This document shows positions 15,677 to 22,770 of a stretch of DNA of 23,106 bases, piece by piece. Source of the DNA: Microtetraspora glauca. Lineage in GTDB: Bacteria > Actinomycetota > Actinomycetes > Streptomycetales > Streptomycetaceae. Below the pieces are notes generated by a model, which was not told the DNA's origin, did not search any database, and saw nothing but the letters and a program-made list of their open reading frames with translations. How positions within the stretch are numbered: position 1 is the stretch's first letter; every line of letters begins with the position of its first letter. Location: NCBI GenBank assembly GCA_000721275.1, contig JOFO01000084.1, forward strand, positions 1 through 23,106, in the 5' to 3' direction. The position numbers and the translations under genes are program-made.

Positions 15677-16054
15677 ATGAGTGCATCGGAGAACACCGAA
15701 CGCGACCCGTTCCCCTGGACGGGCCCCTACGCCGTGCCGGACTACCCGGACCTGACCCGCGTGGACGACCCCGACGTGGACCCGGCGTACGAGCCGGACG
15801 CCCTCGCGGAGCAGCCGCGGACCCTGCCCGGGCCGTTCGCCGAGAAGGCGCGCGCCGCCGCGATCGTGACCCGCCGGGCCGGCGACGCCCTGTGGGCCGC
15901 CGCGCGGGCGCACCGCACGCTGACCGCCGGTGCCGCCGCAGGCGCCCTGGCCGCGCTCGCCGTCACGTACGGATGCGGACGCCGGGCCGGCCGCGCGGCC
16001 GCGCGCCGCGACCTCGGCCCGCTGGCGGCCCTGCTCCTGGCACGCCGCGGCTGA
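15677..16054 (+). CDS. Hypothetical protein with one C-terminal membrane segment
   Basis: A 125-residue protein I do not recognise. The first ~60 residues are acidic and Pro-rich (VDDPDVDPAYEPD). Then a basic stretch leads into one Ala-rich membrane segment (AGAAAGALAALAVTYGCG, about 89-106), followed by an Arg-rich tail. Start ATG 15677 has only a weak GAGACGG upstream; an in-frame GTG at 15671 is possible. It is divergent from the CsbD gene and 103 bp upstream of the small hydrophobic protein gene. Context suggests envelope stress. Confidence 0.7.
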   Translation: MSASENTERDPFPWTGPYAVPDYPDLTRVDDPDVDPAYEPDALAEQPRTLPGPFAEKARAAAIVTRRAGDALWAAARAHRTLTAGAAAGALAALAVTYGCGRRAGRAAARRDLGPLAALLLARRG

Positions 16055-16157
16055 CGGGCCGCCGAGCTCTCCGCCGTACGCGGCCGGAGCGCGCACGCGC
16101 CGGCCGGCTGCTCCTCGATTTCCCCCTGTCCGTCCTGTCTTCATGGAGGTCGTTCAC

Positions 16158-16319
16158 ATGGTCCCCCTGCTTCTCGTCCTGCTGCTGGCCCTGCTCCTCT
16201 TCGGCGCGGGCTTCGCCGTCAAGGCGCTGTGGTGGATAGCCGTCATCGTGCTCGTCGTGTGGCTGATCGGCTTCGTGGCCCGGCCCAAGGGCGGGACGGG
16301 CCGTTGGTACCGCTGGTAG
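16158..16319 (+). CDS. Small hydrophobic membrane protein (53 aa)
   Basis: A 53-residue, almost wholly hydrophobic protein: LLLVLLLALLLFGAGFAV, then WWIAVIVLVVWLIGFV, and a basic aromatic tail RPKGGTGRWYRW. Proteins of this kind, annotated as 'hydrophobic protein', are common in Streptomyces stress loci; the function is unknown. GGAGG at 16145-16149 lies eight bases before ATG 16158; the ATG at 16143 overlaps that ribosome site and is unlikely to be used. A strong hairpin follows 29 bp after the stop. Confidence 0.85.
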   Translation: MVPLLLVLLLALLLFGAGFAVKALWWIAVIVLVVWLIGFVARPKGGTGRWYRW

Positions 16320-16348
16320 GCGGCCCCGCGGCGCGCCCGTACGCGACC

Positions 16349-16380
16349 GAGCCCGGCACCCCCGTGTGGGTGCCGGGCTC
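16349..16380 (+). terminator. Terminator hairpin after small hydrophobic protein
   Basis: GAGCCCGGCACCC pairs perfectly with GGGTGCCGGGCTC around a six-base loop, 29 bp after the stop and before the SigB-like promoter of the next gene. Confidence 0.75.
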
Positions 16381-16448
16381 GAAGCCTGCCCGGCGGCCGG
16401 CGTACGGCTTCCCCAAAGCGGTGACGGCCCCCGGTTCCGGTGTGGGAA

Positions 16449-16472
16449 GCGTGATGCGGGAAAGGCGGGTAC
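16449..16472 (+). promoter_or_regulatory. SigB-type promoter before the first HATPase gene
   Basis: GCGT (16449-16452), 14 bases, GGGTAC (16467-16472), ending 44 bp before the start codon. It matches GNNT-N14-16-GGGTAY. Confidence 0.55.
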
Positions 16473-16516
16473 CAGAAGCCCAGCCGACGGCCCAGGACGA
16501 GGGGAGCACCAGCGCC

Positions 16517-17074
16517 ATGACGGACGCGATCACCGCGGAGCGCGCGACCCCGGACCCCCTGCTGTCGGCGGGTGTCGTCTATGACGAGGCCGCGCGGGTG
16601 GGAGCGATGGCCGCCGCCCGTGCCTTCACGGCCGAGTTCCTGGCGGCCGCCTCGGATGTGCTGCCGGGGCCGGTCGGGGAGGAGCGGGTGGAGCTCGCGC
16701 AGCTGGTGGTCAGTGAGCTGGTCACCAACGCGGTCCGGCACACGTCCGGTCCCTGCCGGCTGCTCTTGGAGCTGGGCCCGGAGGCCCTGGACATCTCGGT
16801 GTTCGACCAGGAGGCGGCCGTCCCCGTGCAGCGCGGGCACGACCCGCTCCGCGTCGGCCAGCATGGCGTCGAGATCGTCGTCGCCATCTGCGGCGGCGTC
16901 ACGGTGGAGCCGGCCCCGGAAGGAAAGCGCGTCCGCGCCCGCCTCCCCCTCCCGGCCACCCGGGCACCCGGCCCACCCCCCTGGCCGGTCACCCGCAGGC
17001 CACCCCCGTCAGCCGGTCCTCTGGGCTCCGGCCCGCCGTACCACCGATGCCCGCGGCCTTCCGGCGCGGCGTAG
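16517..17074 (+). CDS. HATPase_c anti-sigma-like regulatory kinase (RsbW type)
   Basis: A 185-residue ATP-binding protein of the RsbW/SpoIIAB-like single-domain kinase group. The N-box is ELVTNAVRHT (near 72-81), the G1 region is ISVFDQEA, and the G2 region is GQHGVEIVVAICGG. The last ~45 residues are Pro-rich and non-conserved. Such proteins bind a sigma factor and phosphorylate an anti-anti-sigma STAS protein. The G1 box lacks the usual Gly (DxG becomes DQE), so nucleotide binding may be altered. Start ATG 16517 has GGGGAG ten bases upstream. The SigB-like promoter suggests feedback control. Confidence 0.85.
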   Translation: MTDAITAERATPDPLLSAGVVYDEAARVGAMAAARAFTAEFLAAASDVLPGPVGEERVELAQLVVSELVTNAVRHTSGPCRLLLELGPEALDISVFDQEAAVPVQRGHDPLRVGQHGVEIVVAICGGVTVEPAPEGKRVRARLPLPATRAPGPPPWPVTRRPPPSAGPLGSGPPYHRCPRPSGAA

Positions 17075-17468
17075 CCGCTCTCGCCCGGCGCCCCGCCGCC
17101 GGCCCGTCCGGCCGACCGAGGGCCTCCGGCCTCACAGCCCCCGGCCCGTGGTTTCCGGCCTCACGGCCCCCGGCCCACGGCTTCCGGCCTCACGGCCCCC
17201 GGCCCCCGTCTACGGCCCCCGGCCTCTGGCCCTCCCGCCTCCGGCGCCCGGCTCCGGCGGCGCGCCCGCGCCCGCCCCGGCGGCCCCCCTTCCGTCCGGC
17301 CCCGCCGGACCACCTCACCCGGCTCCGCCTGACGGCCTGTCACGACCTTCACCGAATCCTGACACCATCCCCGCATCCGTCACGCCCGTGCGAGGTGTAA
17401 CAGGGACGGGACGGGTCAAGCGGACACCGCACCCGCTCGCTGACAGCCCCCCTCAGCCGGAGGACAGC
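17075..17468. other. 394-bp gene-free region with 29-bp triplication
   Basis: No convincing gene. The left half holds three 29-bp tandem copies (17125-17211) and other CCGGCC-rich repeats. The right part, from about 17340, is less GC-rich and should hold the promoter of the SsgA-like gene. Confidence 0.55.
17125..17211. repeat. 29-bp tandem repeat, three copies
   Basis: Copies start at 17125, 17154 and 17183 with the core TCCGGCCTCACGGCCCCCGG (A for G once in copy 1). Differences lie mostly in the last few bases. The period is not a multiple of three, so no peptide repeat is conserved. Confidence 0.8.
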
Positions 17469-17894
17469 ATGCCCCAGCACCCCGTCGCGCCGCTTCCCGC
17501 ACCGCGCGTGCTCACCCGGCCCATGGCCATGGGTCTGCTCACGCCCGACACGACCATCCCGGTCGACACCACGCTCGGGTACGACTCCCGCGATCCGCAC
17601 GCCGTGAGCATCGCCTTCCACCTCCCGGGCGAGGAGCCGGTGGTGTGGCGCCTCGACCGCGAGATGATCCTCACCGGATCGGTCCAGCCCACCGGCGACG
17701 GTGAGATCCGGCTCCGGCCCGCCCCCGACGGCGGGCTCCTCCTGCGGCTCGGGCCGGAGGGGCAGTGCGCCGTCGTGCGGTGCGCCCAGGAGGCGCTCGG
17801 CCGCTTCGTACGCGACACCTACGTGCTGGTGCCGAGGGGCGAGGAGGACCGCCACATCGACTGGGGGCCGCTCCTCGCGGCCCTGAGGCGCTGA
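17469..17894 (+). CDS. SsgA-like sporulation/cell division protein (SALP)
   Basis: A 141-residue SsgA/SsgB-family protein, a family confined to morphologically complex actinomycetes, where members guide septum placement and peptidoglycan processes in sporulation. Family features are VDTTLGYDSRDPHAVSIAF near 36-54, VVWRLDREMILTG, then GDGEIRLRP and the C-terminal ALGRFVRDTYVLVP segment. The length matches SALPs. GGAGGA lies five bases before ATG 17469. It stands alone between two anti-sigma-like genes. It is too divergent from SsgA and SsgB to assign to a named subgroup from sequence reading. Confidence 0.88.
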   Translation: MPQHPVAPLPAPRVLTRPMAMGLLTPDTTIPVDTTLGYDSRDPHAVSIAFHLPGEEPVVWRLDREMILTGSVQPTGDGEIRLRPAPDGGLLLRLGPEGQCAVVRCAQEALGRFVRDTYVLVPRGEEDRHIDWGPLLAALRR

Positions 17895-17927
17895 GGTGCG
17901 GCCCCGGGGGCCCCGGGAGCGGCGCGC

Positions 17928-18350
17928 TCAGTCGTCGCGGTCGGGGGCGGACGGCCGGAAGCAGGCCGTCACGTCCTTGCCGTGCGGGCAGGGGCGGGTC
18001 CGGACGTCGTCGGCGAGCGCGTCGACGAGGATCAGCCCGCGCCCGCCCAGCGCGCCGTCGTCCGGCCTGCGCTGCTCGGGGACCACCGGCGAGGAGTCGT
18101 GCACGGTGACGTGCAGGCACTCCTCGTCCCAGGTCAGGATCAGCTGCGCGTCGCTGCGGGCGTGCACGTGCGCGTTGGTGACGAGCTCGGACACCGTCAG
18201 CACGACGGAGTCCGCGACGTCCGGGGCGGTGCGGTCCCAGCCGAGCGAGGCCAGGTGCTCGCGCGTCCAGTCCCGGGCCGTCTTCACGCCGCTGCCCATC
18301 GGCAGCGAACGCGCCCAGCCGACGGCCCTGAGGGAGGGATCCCGTGTCAT
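17928..18350 (-). CDS. HATPase_c anti-sigma factor-like protein, divergent from sigma gene
   Basis: A 140-residue single-domain HATPase of the RsbW-like class. The N-box is SELVTNAHVHA, the G1 box is VTVHDSSP and the G2 box is GGRGLILVDALADDV, with a C-terminal GKDVTACF strand. It is transcribed away from the sigma factor gene, 189 bp apart, which makes it the most likely direct partner of that sigma factor. AAGGAGAG precedes ATG 18350. No SigB-type promoter is seen on its side, but a 12-bp inverted repeat lies between the two genes. Confidence 0.87.
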   Translation of the reverse strand: MTRDPSLRAVGWARSLPMGSGVKTARDWTREHLASLGWDRTAPDVADSVVLTVSELVTNAHVHARSDAQLILTWDEECLHVTVHDSSPVVPEQRRPDDGALGGRGLILVDALADDVRTRPCPHGKDVTACFRPSAPDRDD

Positions 18351-18363
18351 GACTCTCCTTCGG

Positions 18364-18417
18364 TCGACCGGTTCCGGTGTCCGTCTGCCCGCCGGCCGGG
18401 GGGAAGGAACCGGTCGA
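18364..18417. promoter_or_regulatory. 12-bp inverted repeat between anti-sigma and sigma genes
   Basis: TCGACCGGTTCC (18364-18375) and GGAACCGGTCGA (18406-18417) are exact complements separated by 30 bases. The spacing, about three helical turns, suits a looped or cooperative operator, or a long cruciform. It begins 13 bp upstream of the anti-sigma start. Confidence 0.45.
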
Positions 18418-18456
18418 ATTCGGGTGGCGGCGGCGAGACCGCCGAAAAATTCAGAG

Positions 18457-18481
18457 GTGTGGGCGCGAGGAACCCGGGTAT
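18457..18481 (+). promoter_or_regulatory. SigB-type promoter before the sigma factor gene
   Basis: GTGT (18457-18460), 15 bases, GGGTAT (18476-18481). It fits GNNT-N14-16-GGGTAY and predicts autoregulation of the sigma gene, as described for Streptomyces sigB. Confidence 0.65.
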
Positions 18482-18539
18482 GCGGGCAACCCTCAGGGCT
18501 ACGCATCCCGACGAAGAACACACGTGAAAGGGGAATGGT

Positions 18540-19430
18540 GTGACGGTCACCACGATGTCGGCCACGGGAGTCGAGTCCGGAGCGGGGGTACTGCCGCAGA
18601 TCGAGGACACCGGAGCGGGGGGACTGCCGCAGATCGAGGACACGTCGGCGGTCGCTCCCAGGGACGCGAGGGCCCTGTCGAAGGTCTTCTTCCAGGAGCT
18701 CGCGACGCTGGAGGAGGGCACGCACGCGTACCAGTACGCGCGGAACACCCTCATCGAGATGAACATGAGCCTGGTCCGCTACGCGGCGGGGCGGTTCCGG
18801 CACCGCGCCGACGAGATGGAGGACATCGTCCAGGTCGGCATGATCGGCCTGATCAAGGCGATCGACCGGTTCGAGCTGTCCCGGGAGGTCGAGTTCACGA
18901 CCTTCGCAGTCCCCTACATCGTGGGCGAGATCAAGCGGTTCTTCCGCGACACCTCGTGGGCCGTGCACGTGCCCCGCCGGCTCCAGGAGGCGCGCGTCGA
19001 GCTGGCCAAGGCGACCGAGGAGCTCAGCAGCCGTCTCGGCCGGATGCCGACGGTCAAGGAGCTGGCCGAGCTGATGAGCCTCACCGAGGAGGAGGTCACC
19101 GAGGCGCGGCTGGCCTCCAACGGCTACAACTCGTCCTCCCTGGACGCCGCTCTCGGCGGCGAGGAGGAGGACGGCGACACCTCGCTGGCCGACTTCATCG
19201 GCGAGGACGACCCGGCGATGGAGCTGGTGGAGGACTTCCACTCGCTGGCCCCGCTCATCGCCGACCTCGACGAGCGCGACCGCCTCATCATCCACCTGCG
19301 GTTCGTCGAGGAACGGACCCAGGCCCAGATCGGCGAGGAGCTGGGCTGCTCGCAGATGCACGTCTCCCGCCTGCTGGCGCGCACCGTGAAGCGCCTGCGC
19401 GAGGGTCTGCTGGGCACCGGCGCCGCCTGA
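18540..19430 (+). CDS. RNA polymerase sigma factor, SigB/SigF/SigG family
   Basis: A 296-residue group 3 sigma factor without region 1.1. Region 2 spans ~65-150, with DIVQVGMIGLIKAIDRFE (core binding) and FTTFAVPYIVGEIKRFFRD (-10 recognition). Region 3 covers ~150-195, and region 4 has the -35 helix-turn-helix (TQAQIGEELGCSQMHVSRLL, 260-279). The GTG at 18540 is preceded by AAAGGGG. The first 40 residues are an extra tail holding an 11-residue tandem duplication (14-24 and 25-35). An alternative start at ATG 18555 would keep it. The gene is divergent from an anti-sigma-like HATPase and has its own SigB-type promoter. Assignment to a specific paralogue (B, F, G and others) is not possible by eye. 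Confidence 0.92.
   Translation: MTVTTMSATGVESGAGVLPQIEDTGAGGLPQIEDTSAVAPRDARALSKVFFQELATLEEGTHAYQYARNTLIEMNMSLVRYAAGRFRHRADEMEDIVQVGMIGLIKAIDRFELSREVEFTTFAVPYIVGEIKRFFRDTSWAVHVPRRLQEARVELAKATEELSSRLGRMPTVKELAELMSLTEEEVTEARLASNGYNSSSLDAALGGEEEDGDTSLADFIGEDDPAMELVEDFHSLAPLIADLDERDRLIIHLRFVEERTQAQIGEELGCSQMHVSRLLARTVKRLREGLLGTGAA
18579..18644 (+). repeat. 33-bp in-frame tandem duplication in sigma factor N-terminus
   Basis: 18579-18611 and 18612-18644 are identical at 31 of 33 bases and encode GAGVLPQIEDT then GAGGLPQIEDT. The near identity points to a recent duplication. Confidence 0.9.
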
Positions 19431-19468
19431 CCCCCCGGTGCCGTCCCGAACGCGCCGTGCTCCCGGCC

Positions 19469-19924
19469 TCAGCCGTCTGCGCCTCCCGAGGGGGCGTGGT
19501 CGGGGTGGCCGGGAGTACGGCGTTCCCGCTGGAGCCGGGCCTCGAAGCGATGGTCGCGGCCGGCCGCCAGCGCCGACACGGCGGTGCGCTCCAGCTCCCG
19601 GAACGGCTCGTAGTAGGTCGCGTTGTAGGCGTCGACGATCTGGTACGTCCAGCTGCCCGGGATGACGTTGCGCCCCAGCATCTCGGTCTCCACCCGGTCC
19701 GCCCACGCGTGGTGCCCCGCCTCCCGCAGCAGCCGGACCGCCCGGTCGAGCTCGAAGTCGGCGGTGCCGGTCAGCTGGTGGAACCCGTACAGGTGCCCCC
19801 GGGCGCGCTCCGCGGTCTCCAGGGCCTTGGACAGCGAGCCGAGGGCCTCGATCGTGGTGGCGTCCGGCTCGGCGGGACCGGAACCGCCCCGGACGTCGCC
19901 GGCGGTGTCGTCGTGAGTGCTCAT
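19469..19924 (-). CDS. Conserved hypothetical protein (helical)
   Basis: A 151-residue soluble protein of unknown function that resembles hypothetical proteins I have seen in Streptomyces. The conserved-looking core runs from ALETAERARGHLYGFHQLTG to AVRLLREAGHHAWADRVE and LGRNVIPGSWTYQIVDAYN. It reads as mostly helical, with acidic N-terminal and basic C-terminal tails. No signal peptide or membrane segment. AAGGGG lies six bases before ATG 19924. It is convergent with the sigma gene and divergent from YihY, so it has its own promoter. Confidence 0.8.
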   Translation of the reverse strand: MSTHDDTAGDVRGGSGPAEPDATTIEALGSLSKALETAERARGHLYGFHQLTGTADFELDRAVRLLREAGHHAWADRVETEMLGRNVIPGSWTYQIVDAYNATYYEPFRELERTAVSALAAGRDHRFEARLQRERRTPGHPDHAPSGGADG

Positions 19925-20035
19925 ACGTGCCCCTTGCCCCGTCTCCGGACCGGTACGAGCGTGCCGCCCGGCACGTCACCCGGACGGCGCAGCGGGGCGC
20001 GGTGGCCGGGCAGGCCGGGCGGGCGGCGGGACGCG

Positions 20036-20060
20036 GCGTAAGGGCGGCGGACGGGGGTAC
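20036..20060 (+). promoter_or_regulatory. SigB-type promoter before the YihY gene
   Basis: GCGT (20036-20039), 15 bases, GGGTAC (20055-20060). The -10 ends ten bases before ATG 20071, so the message would be nearly leaderless. Confidence 0.5.
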
Positions 20061-20070
20061 GCGCGGGGGC

Positions 20071-21156
20071 ATGGCCGAACGGAACGAACCCGAGCGACGG
20101 GCTCCGGAGCCCCGCACCCCGCACCACCCCGATCCGCGCCCCGAGCCGGACCCCGGCCCCGGCCCCGGCGTCGAGGAGCGGGCCCCCGACTCGCCCGCCG
20201 GCCTCTCCCGGCGCTCCTGGTTCGCGGCCCTCAAGGGGGCGCTGCGCGAGTTCACCGACGACGAGCTCATGGACCGGGCGGCGGCACTGACGTACTACGG
20301 CGTCCTGTCGCTCTTCCCGGGTCTGCTCGCCCTGGTCTCACTGCTCGGCATCAGCGGGCAGCGCACCACCGACCGGGTGATGGAGAGCCTGCGGGAGCTG
20401 GCGCCCGGTCCCACCCGCGACGTCCTGGAACAGGCACTGGCGGCCCTGAGCGGCAACACCGGCACCGGCACCGTCATGGCCGTGGTCGGCATCCTGGTGG
20501 CGCTGTGGTCCGCGTCCGGTTACGTCGGCGCCTTCATGCGGGCCGCGAACCGCGTCCACGACGTCCCCGAGGGCCGTCCCGCGTGGAAGCTGCTGCCGAT
20601 CCGGCTCGGCATGACGGCGGCGCTCATGGTGATGGCCGCCGCGGGCGCCATACTGCTCGTGCTCAGCGGCGACGTGGCCCGCCGGGCCGGGGACGCGCTG
20701 GGCGTCGGCGACACCGCCCTGACGGTGTGGTCGGTGGTCAAGTGGCCGGCGCTGCTCCTGCTCGCCGTGGTGATGATCGCGCTGCTGTACTGGGCGAGTC
20801 CGAACGCCGCGGGCCGTGGCTGGCGCTGGGTCACCCCCGGCAGCGTGCTCGCCCTGCTGATCTGGATGGTGGCCTCGGCGGGCTTCGCGGTGTACGTGTC
20901 GCAGTTCGCCTCGTACAACCGGGTCTACGGCACCATGGCCGGCGTCGTCGTGTTCCTCGTCTGGCTGTGGATCAGCAACCTGGCGGTGCTGCTCGGCCTG
21001 GAGTTCGACGCGGAGCTGCTGCGCCGCCGGGCGGTGGAGGGTGGCATGCCGCCGGACCGCGAGCCGTACGTCACGCCGCGCGACACCCGGGCGTGGAGCG
21101 ACGAGGAGCGGCGCGAGGCGGGCCTGCCGGAGAAGCCGCGCGACCAGGACGCATGA
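20071..21156 (+). CDS. YihY/BrkB family inner-membrane protein
   Basis: A 361-residue integral membrane protein of the YihY/virulence factor BrkB family. After a ~50-residue Pro-rich disordered N-terminus come the family signature DRAAALTYYGVLSLFPGLL and about six membrane helices, including ALWSASGYVGAFMRAANRV, SVLALLIWMVASAGFAVYV and the late YGTMAGVVVFLVWLWISNL. The charged C-terminal ~45 residues are cytoplasmic. Function is not settled for the family; it was formerly annotated as RNase BN in error. ATG 20071 has no good ribosome site, consistent with a near-leaderless mRNA from the SigB-like promoter immediately upstream. Confidence 0.88.
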   Translation: MAERNEPERRAPEPRTPHHPDPRPEPDPGPGPGVEERAPDSPAGLSRRSWFAALKGALREFTDDELMDRAAALTYYGVLSLFPGLLALVSLLGISGQRTTDRVMESLRELAPGPTRDVLEQALAALSGNTGTGTVMAVVGILVALWSASGYVGAFMRAANRVHDVPEGRPAWKLLPIRLGMTAALMVMAAAGAILLVLSGDVARRAGDALGVGDTALTVWSVVKWPALLLLAVVMIALLYWASPNAAGRGWRWVTPGSVLALLIWMVASAGFAVYVSQFASYNRVYGTMAGVVVFLVWLWISNLAVLLGLEFDAELLRRRAVEGGMPPDREPYVTPRDTRAWSDEERREAGLPEKPRDQDA

Positions 21157-21159
21157 CGG

Positions 21160-21178
21160 GCCGCCGTGCTGTGGCGGC
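21160..21178 (+). terminator. Weak hairpin after YihY
   Basis: GCCGCC and GGCGGC pair around a seven-base loop, four bases after the stop. Short stem, so only a possible terminator. Confidence 0.3.
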
Positions 21179-21257
21179 ATGGATCGGCGCTGCCGAGAAT
21201 GGGAGGAAACAGACGATGTGGCGGACCGGGCTCCTGCCGGGATCCAGGTGATCGCGT

Positions 21258-22097
21258 ATGTGTCGATGGCTCGCGTACTGGGGGACCCCGGTGCTGCTCG
21301 AAACGATTCTCTACCGGCCGACGCACTCCCTGATCGACCAGAGCCTGCACGCCAAACTCGGAGTCGAGACGACCAACGGCGACGGCTTCGGCATCGGCTG
21401 GTACTCGGACCACTCCGACACCCCGGCGCTGCTCCGGGAGGTCGGCCCCGCCTGGAACAACCGCAATCTGCGCGAGCTGGCGGAGCACGTCCGGTCTCCG
21501 CTGTTCTTCGCGCACATCAGGGCGTCGACCGGCACGGCCGTGCAGCAGTCCAACTGCCACCCCTTCCGGTACGGCCGCTGGATGTTCATGCACAACGGCG
21601 CCATCACGGACTTCCCGCTGCTGCGCCGCGACCTGACGCTGCTCGTCGACCCGGCGCTGTACGCCGACATCGAGGGCACGACGGACTCCGAGGTCATGTT
21701 CTACCTGGCCCTCACCTACGGCCTCGACGAGGACCCGCCGGGGGCCGTCGCCAGGATGGCGGGCGTGGTGGAGCGGGTCGGGCGGGAGCACGGGGTGGAG
21801 CACCCGCTCCAGATGACGCTCGCGCTCACCGACGGCGAGCGCGTCTGGGCCTTCCGCTACTCCAGCGCCCGGGCGTCCCGCTCGCTCTTCTACAGCAGCC
21901 AGGTCGAGGCCCTGCGCCGCCTCCACCCCGACGTCGAGTTCCTGCGGGGCGTCTCCGGCGAGACCCGCCTCATCGTCTCCGAGCCCCTGGGCGACCTCCC
22001 GGGCGCCTGGAACGAGGTGCCGGAGAACAGCTACGGCGTCGTCCAGCCCGGCACCGACGAACTGCGCCACTTCACCCCCGAACCCGTCCCGGTCTGA
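21258..22097 (+). CDS. Class II glutamine amidotransferase-like protein (YafJ/EgtC-like)
   Basis: A 279-residue Ntn-type glutamine amidotransferase. Cys2, exposed after Met removal, is the nucleophile in MCRWLAYWG. Further glutaminase signatures are NGDGFGIGWY, FFAHIRASTG, CHPFRYGRWMFMHNGAI and TTDSEVMFYL. It has only the glutaminase domain, as in YafJ and EgtC; EgtC hydrolyses gamma-glutamyl bonds in ergothioneine synthesis, but no egt genes are visible here, so the substrate is unknown. AGGTGAT precedes ATG 21258. Confidence 0.9.
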   Translation: MCRWLAYWGTPVLLETILYRPTHSLIDQSLHAKLGVETTNGDGFGIGWYSDHSDTPALLREVGPAWNNRNLRELAEHVRSPLFFAHIRASTGTAVQQSNCHPFRYGRWMFMHNGAITDFPLLRRDLTLLVDPALYADIEGTTDSEVMFYLALTYGLDEDPPGAVARMAGVVERVGREHGVEHPLQMTLALTDGERVWAFRYSSARASRSLFYSSQVEALRRLHPDVEFLRGVSGETRLIVSEPLGDLPGAWNEVPENSYGVVQPGTDELRHFTPEPVPV

Positions 22098-22220
22098 CCC
22101 GGGCGGCGTGCCGTCGGCGGACGCGGACCGCGCCGCTGGGGGGATCGTGACCGGCGTACGGGGCGATGAGGTGGCCGCCCAGGCGGAGGTGCAGGCGGGG
22201 ACCGCACCGGCTGGTGTCCC

Positions 22221-22237
22221 GGGAATCCTGGATTCCC
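22221..22237. promoter_or_regulatory. Perfect palindrome GGGAATCC-T-GGATTCCC
   Basis: Eight-base arms around one T, AT-richer than its surroundings, in a long intergenic region. This is the form of a dimeric repressor operator. It lies 124 bp after the amidotransferase stop and far (534 bp) from modA, so the regulated gene is unclear. Confidence 0.4.
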
Positions 22238-22330
22238 ATGGCGATTGAGGTCCCACGGTCCACCGGTCGGGCAGCACGCGCGCAGTCGCCGCGCGCACCG
22301 CCGGGACGGGCCCCGGACGAACCGCCCCGC

Positions 22331-22366
22331 ACGCCCCGGCCCCCCTGCCTCTGGGGGCGGGGGCGT
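22331..22366 (+). terminator. GC-rich hairpin in the amidotransferase-modA gap
   Basis: ACGCCCCGGCCCCC pairs with GGGGGCGGGGGCGT, 13 of 14 positions, around an eight-base loop. It may terminate the amidotransferase transcript 230 bp downstream of its stop. Confidence 0.5.
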
Positions 22367-22505
22367 CGTCCCGTCCGCCCGCTGCGTCAGCGCCGTCACC
22401 GGTATCTGGACCGGTCGGCACCCGCCCGTGGGAGCCCCGCAGTCCGCGGGCCGAGACCGCCGGGCGGCAGCCGCCGTCACTTCCTCCAACCACCCTCTCA
22501 TCAGC

Positions 22506-22529
22506 GATGGAGAGTCCTCCATCTTTCTT
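22506..22529 (+). terminator. Short hairpin followed by T-rich tract
   Basis: GATGGAG and CTCCATC pair around AGTC and are followed by TTTCTT. It looks like a small intrinsic terminator or attenuator ahead of modA. Confidence 0.35.
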
Positions 22530-22770
22530 GCACATGCGAGCCGATCAGCCCTACGGTGTCGCACATGCGATCCCGCACCGCCGTCCCGGCCCGCGTCTGC
22601 CGGGCGGCGCGGGCCCGGACGGGACGTCGGCATGCGGGCCACCGCCCGCGCCAAGTCGACCCGCGTGCGCACCGACCGCACCTGACCCTCACGCACCTCG
22701 CATGAAACAGACCGTCGGCGCGGCCGGCCTTCACTCAACGTCTTCTCTTCGCCAAGGAGTTCAGACCTTC

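Larger units (their letters stand above)
22098..22770. other. 673-bp gene-free region upstream of modA
   Basis: No frame here has both a ribosome site and recognisable protein character. It contains a 17-bp palindrome (22221-22237), a hairpin (22331-22366), a small hairpin followed by T-rich sequence (22506-22529) and a direct repeat GCACATGCGA at 22530-22539 and 22561-22570. A 46-codon Arg/His-rich frame starts inside the second repeat (22565-22705) and could be a leader peptide, but support is weak. Confidence 0.5.

Noticed and set aside
22565..22705. Possible 46-codon leader peptide upstream of modA
   Set aside because: Arg/His-rich with no clear ribosome site, and it does not fit the cysteine-type leader peptides I know from Streptomyces; mentioned only inside the intergenic entry.
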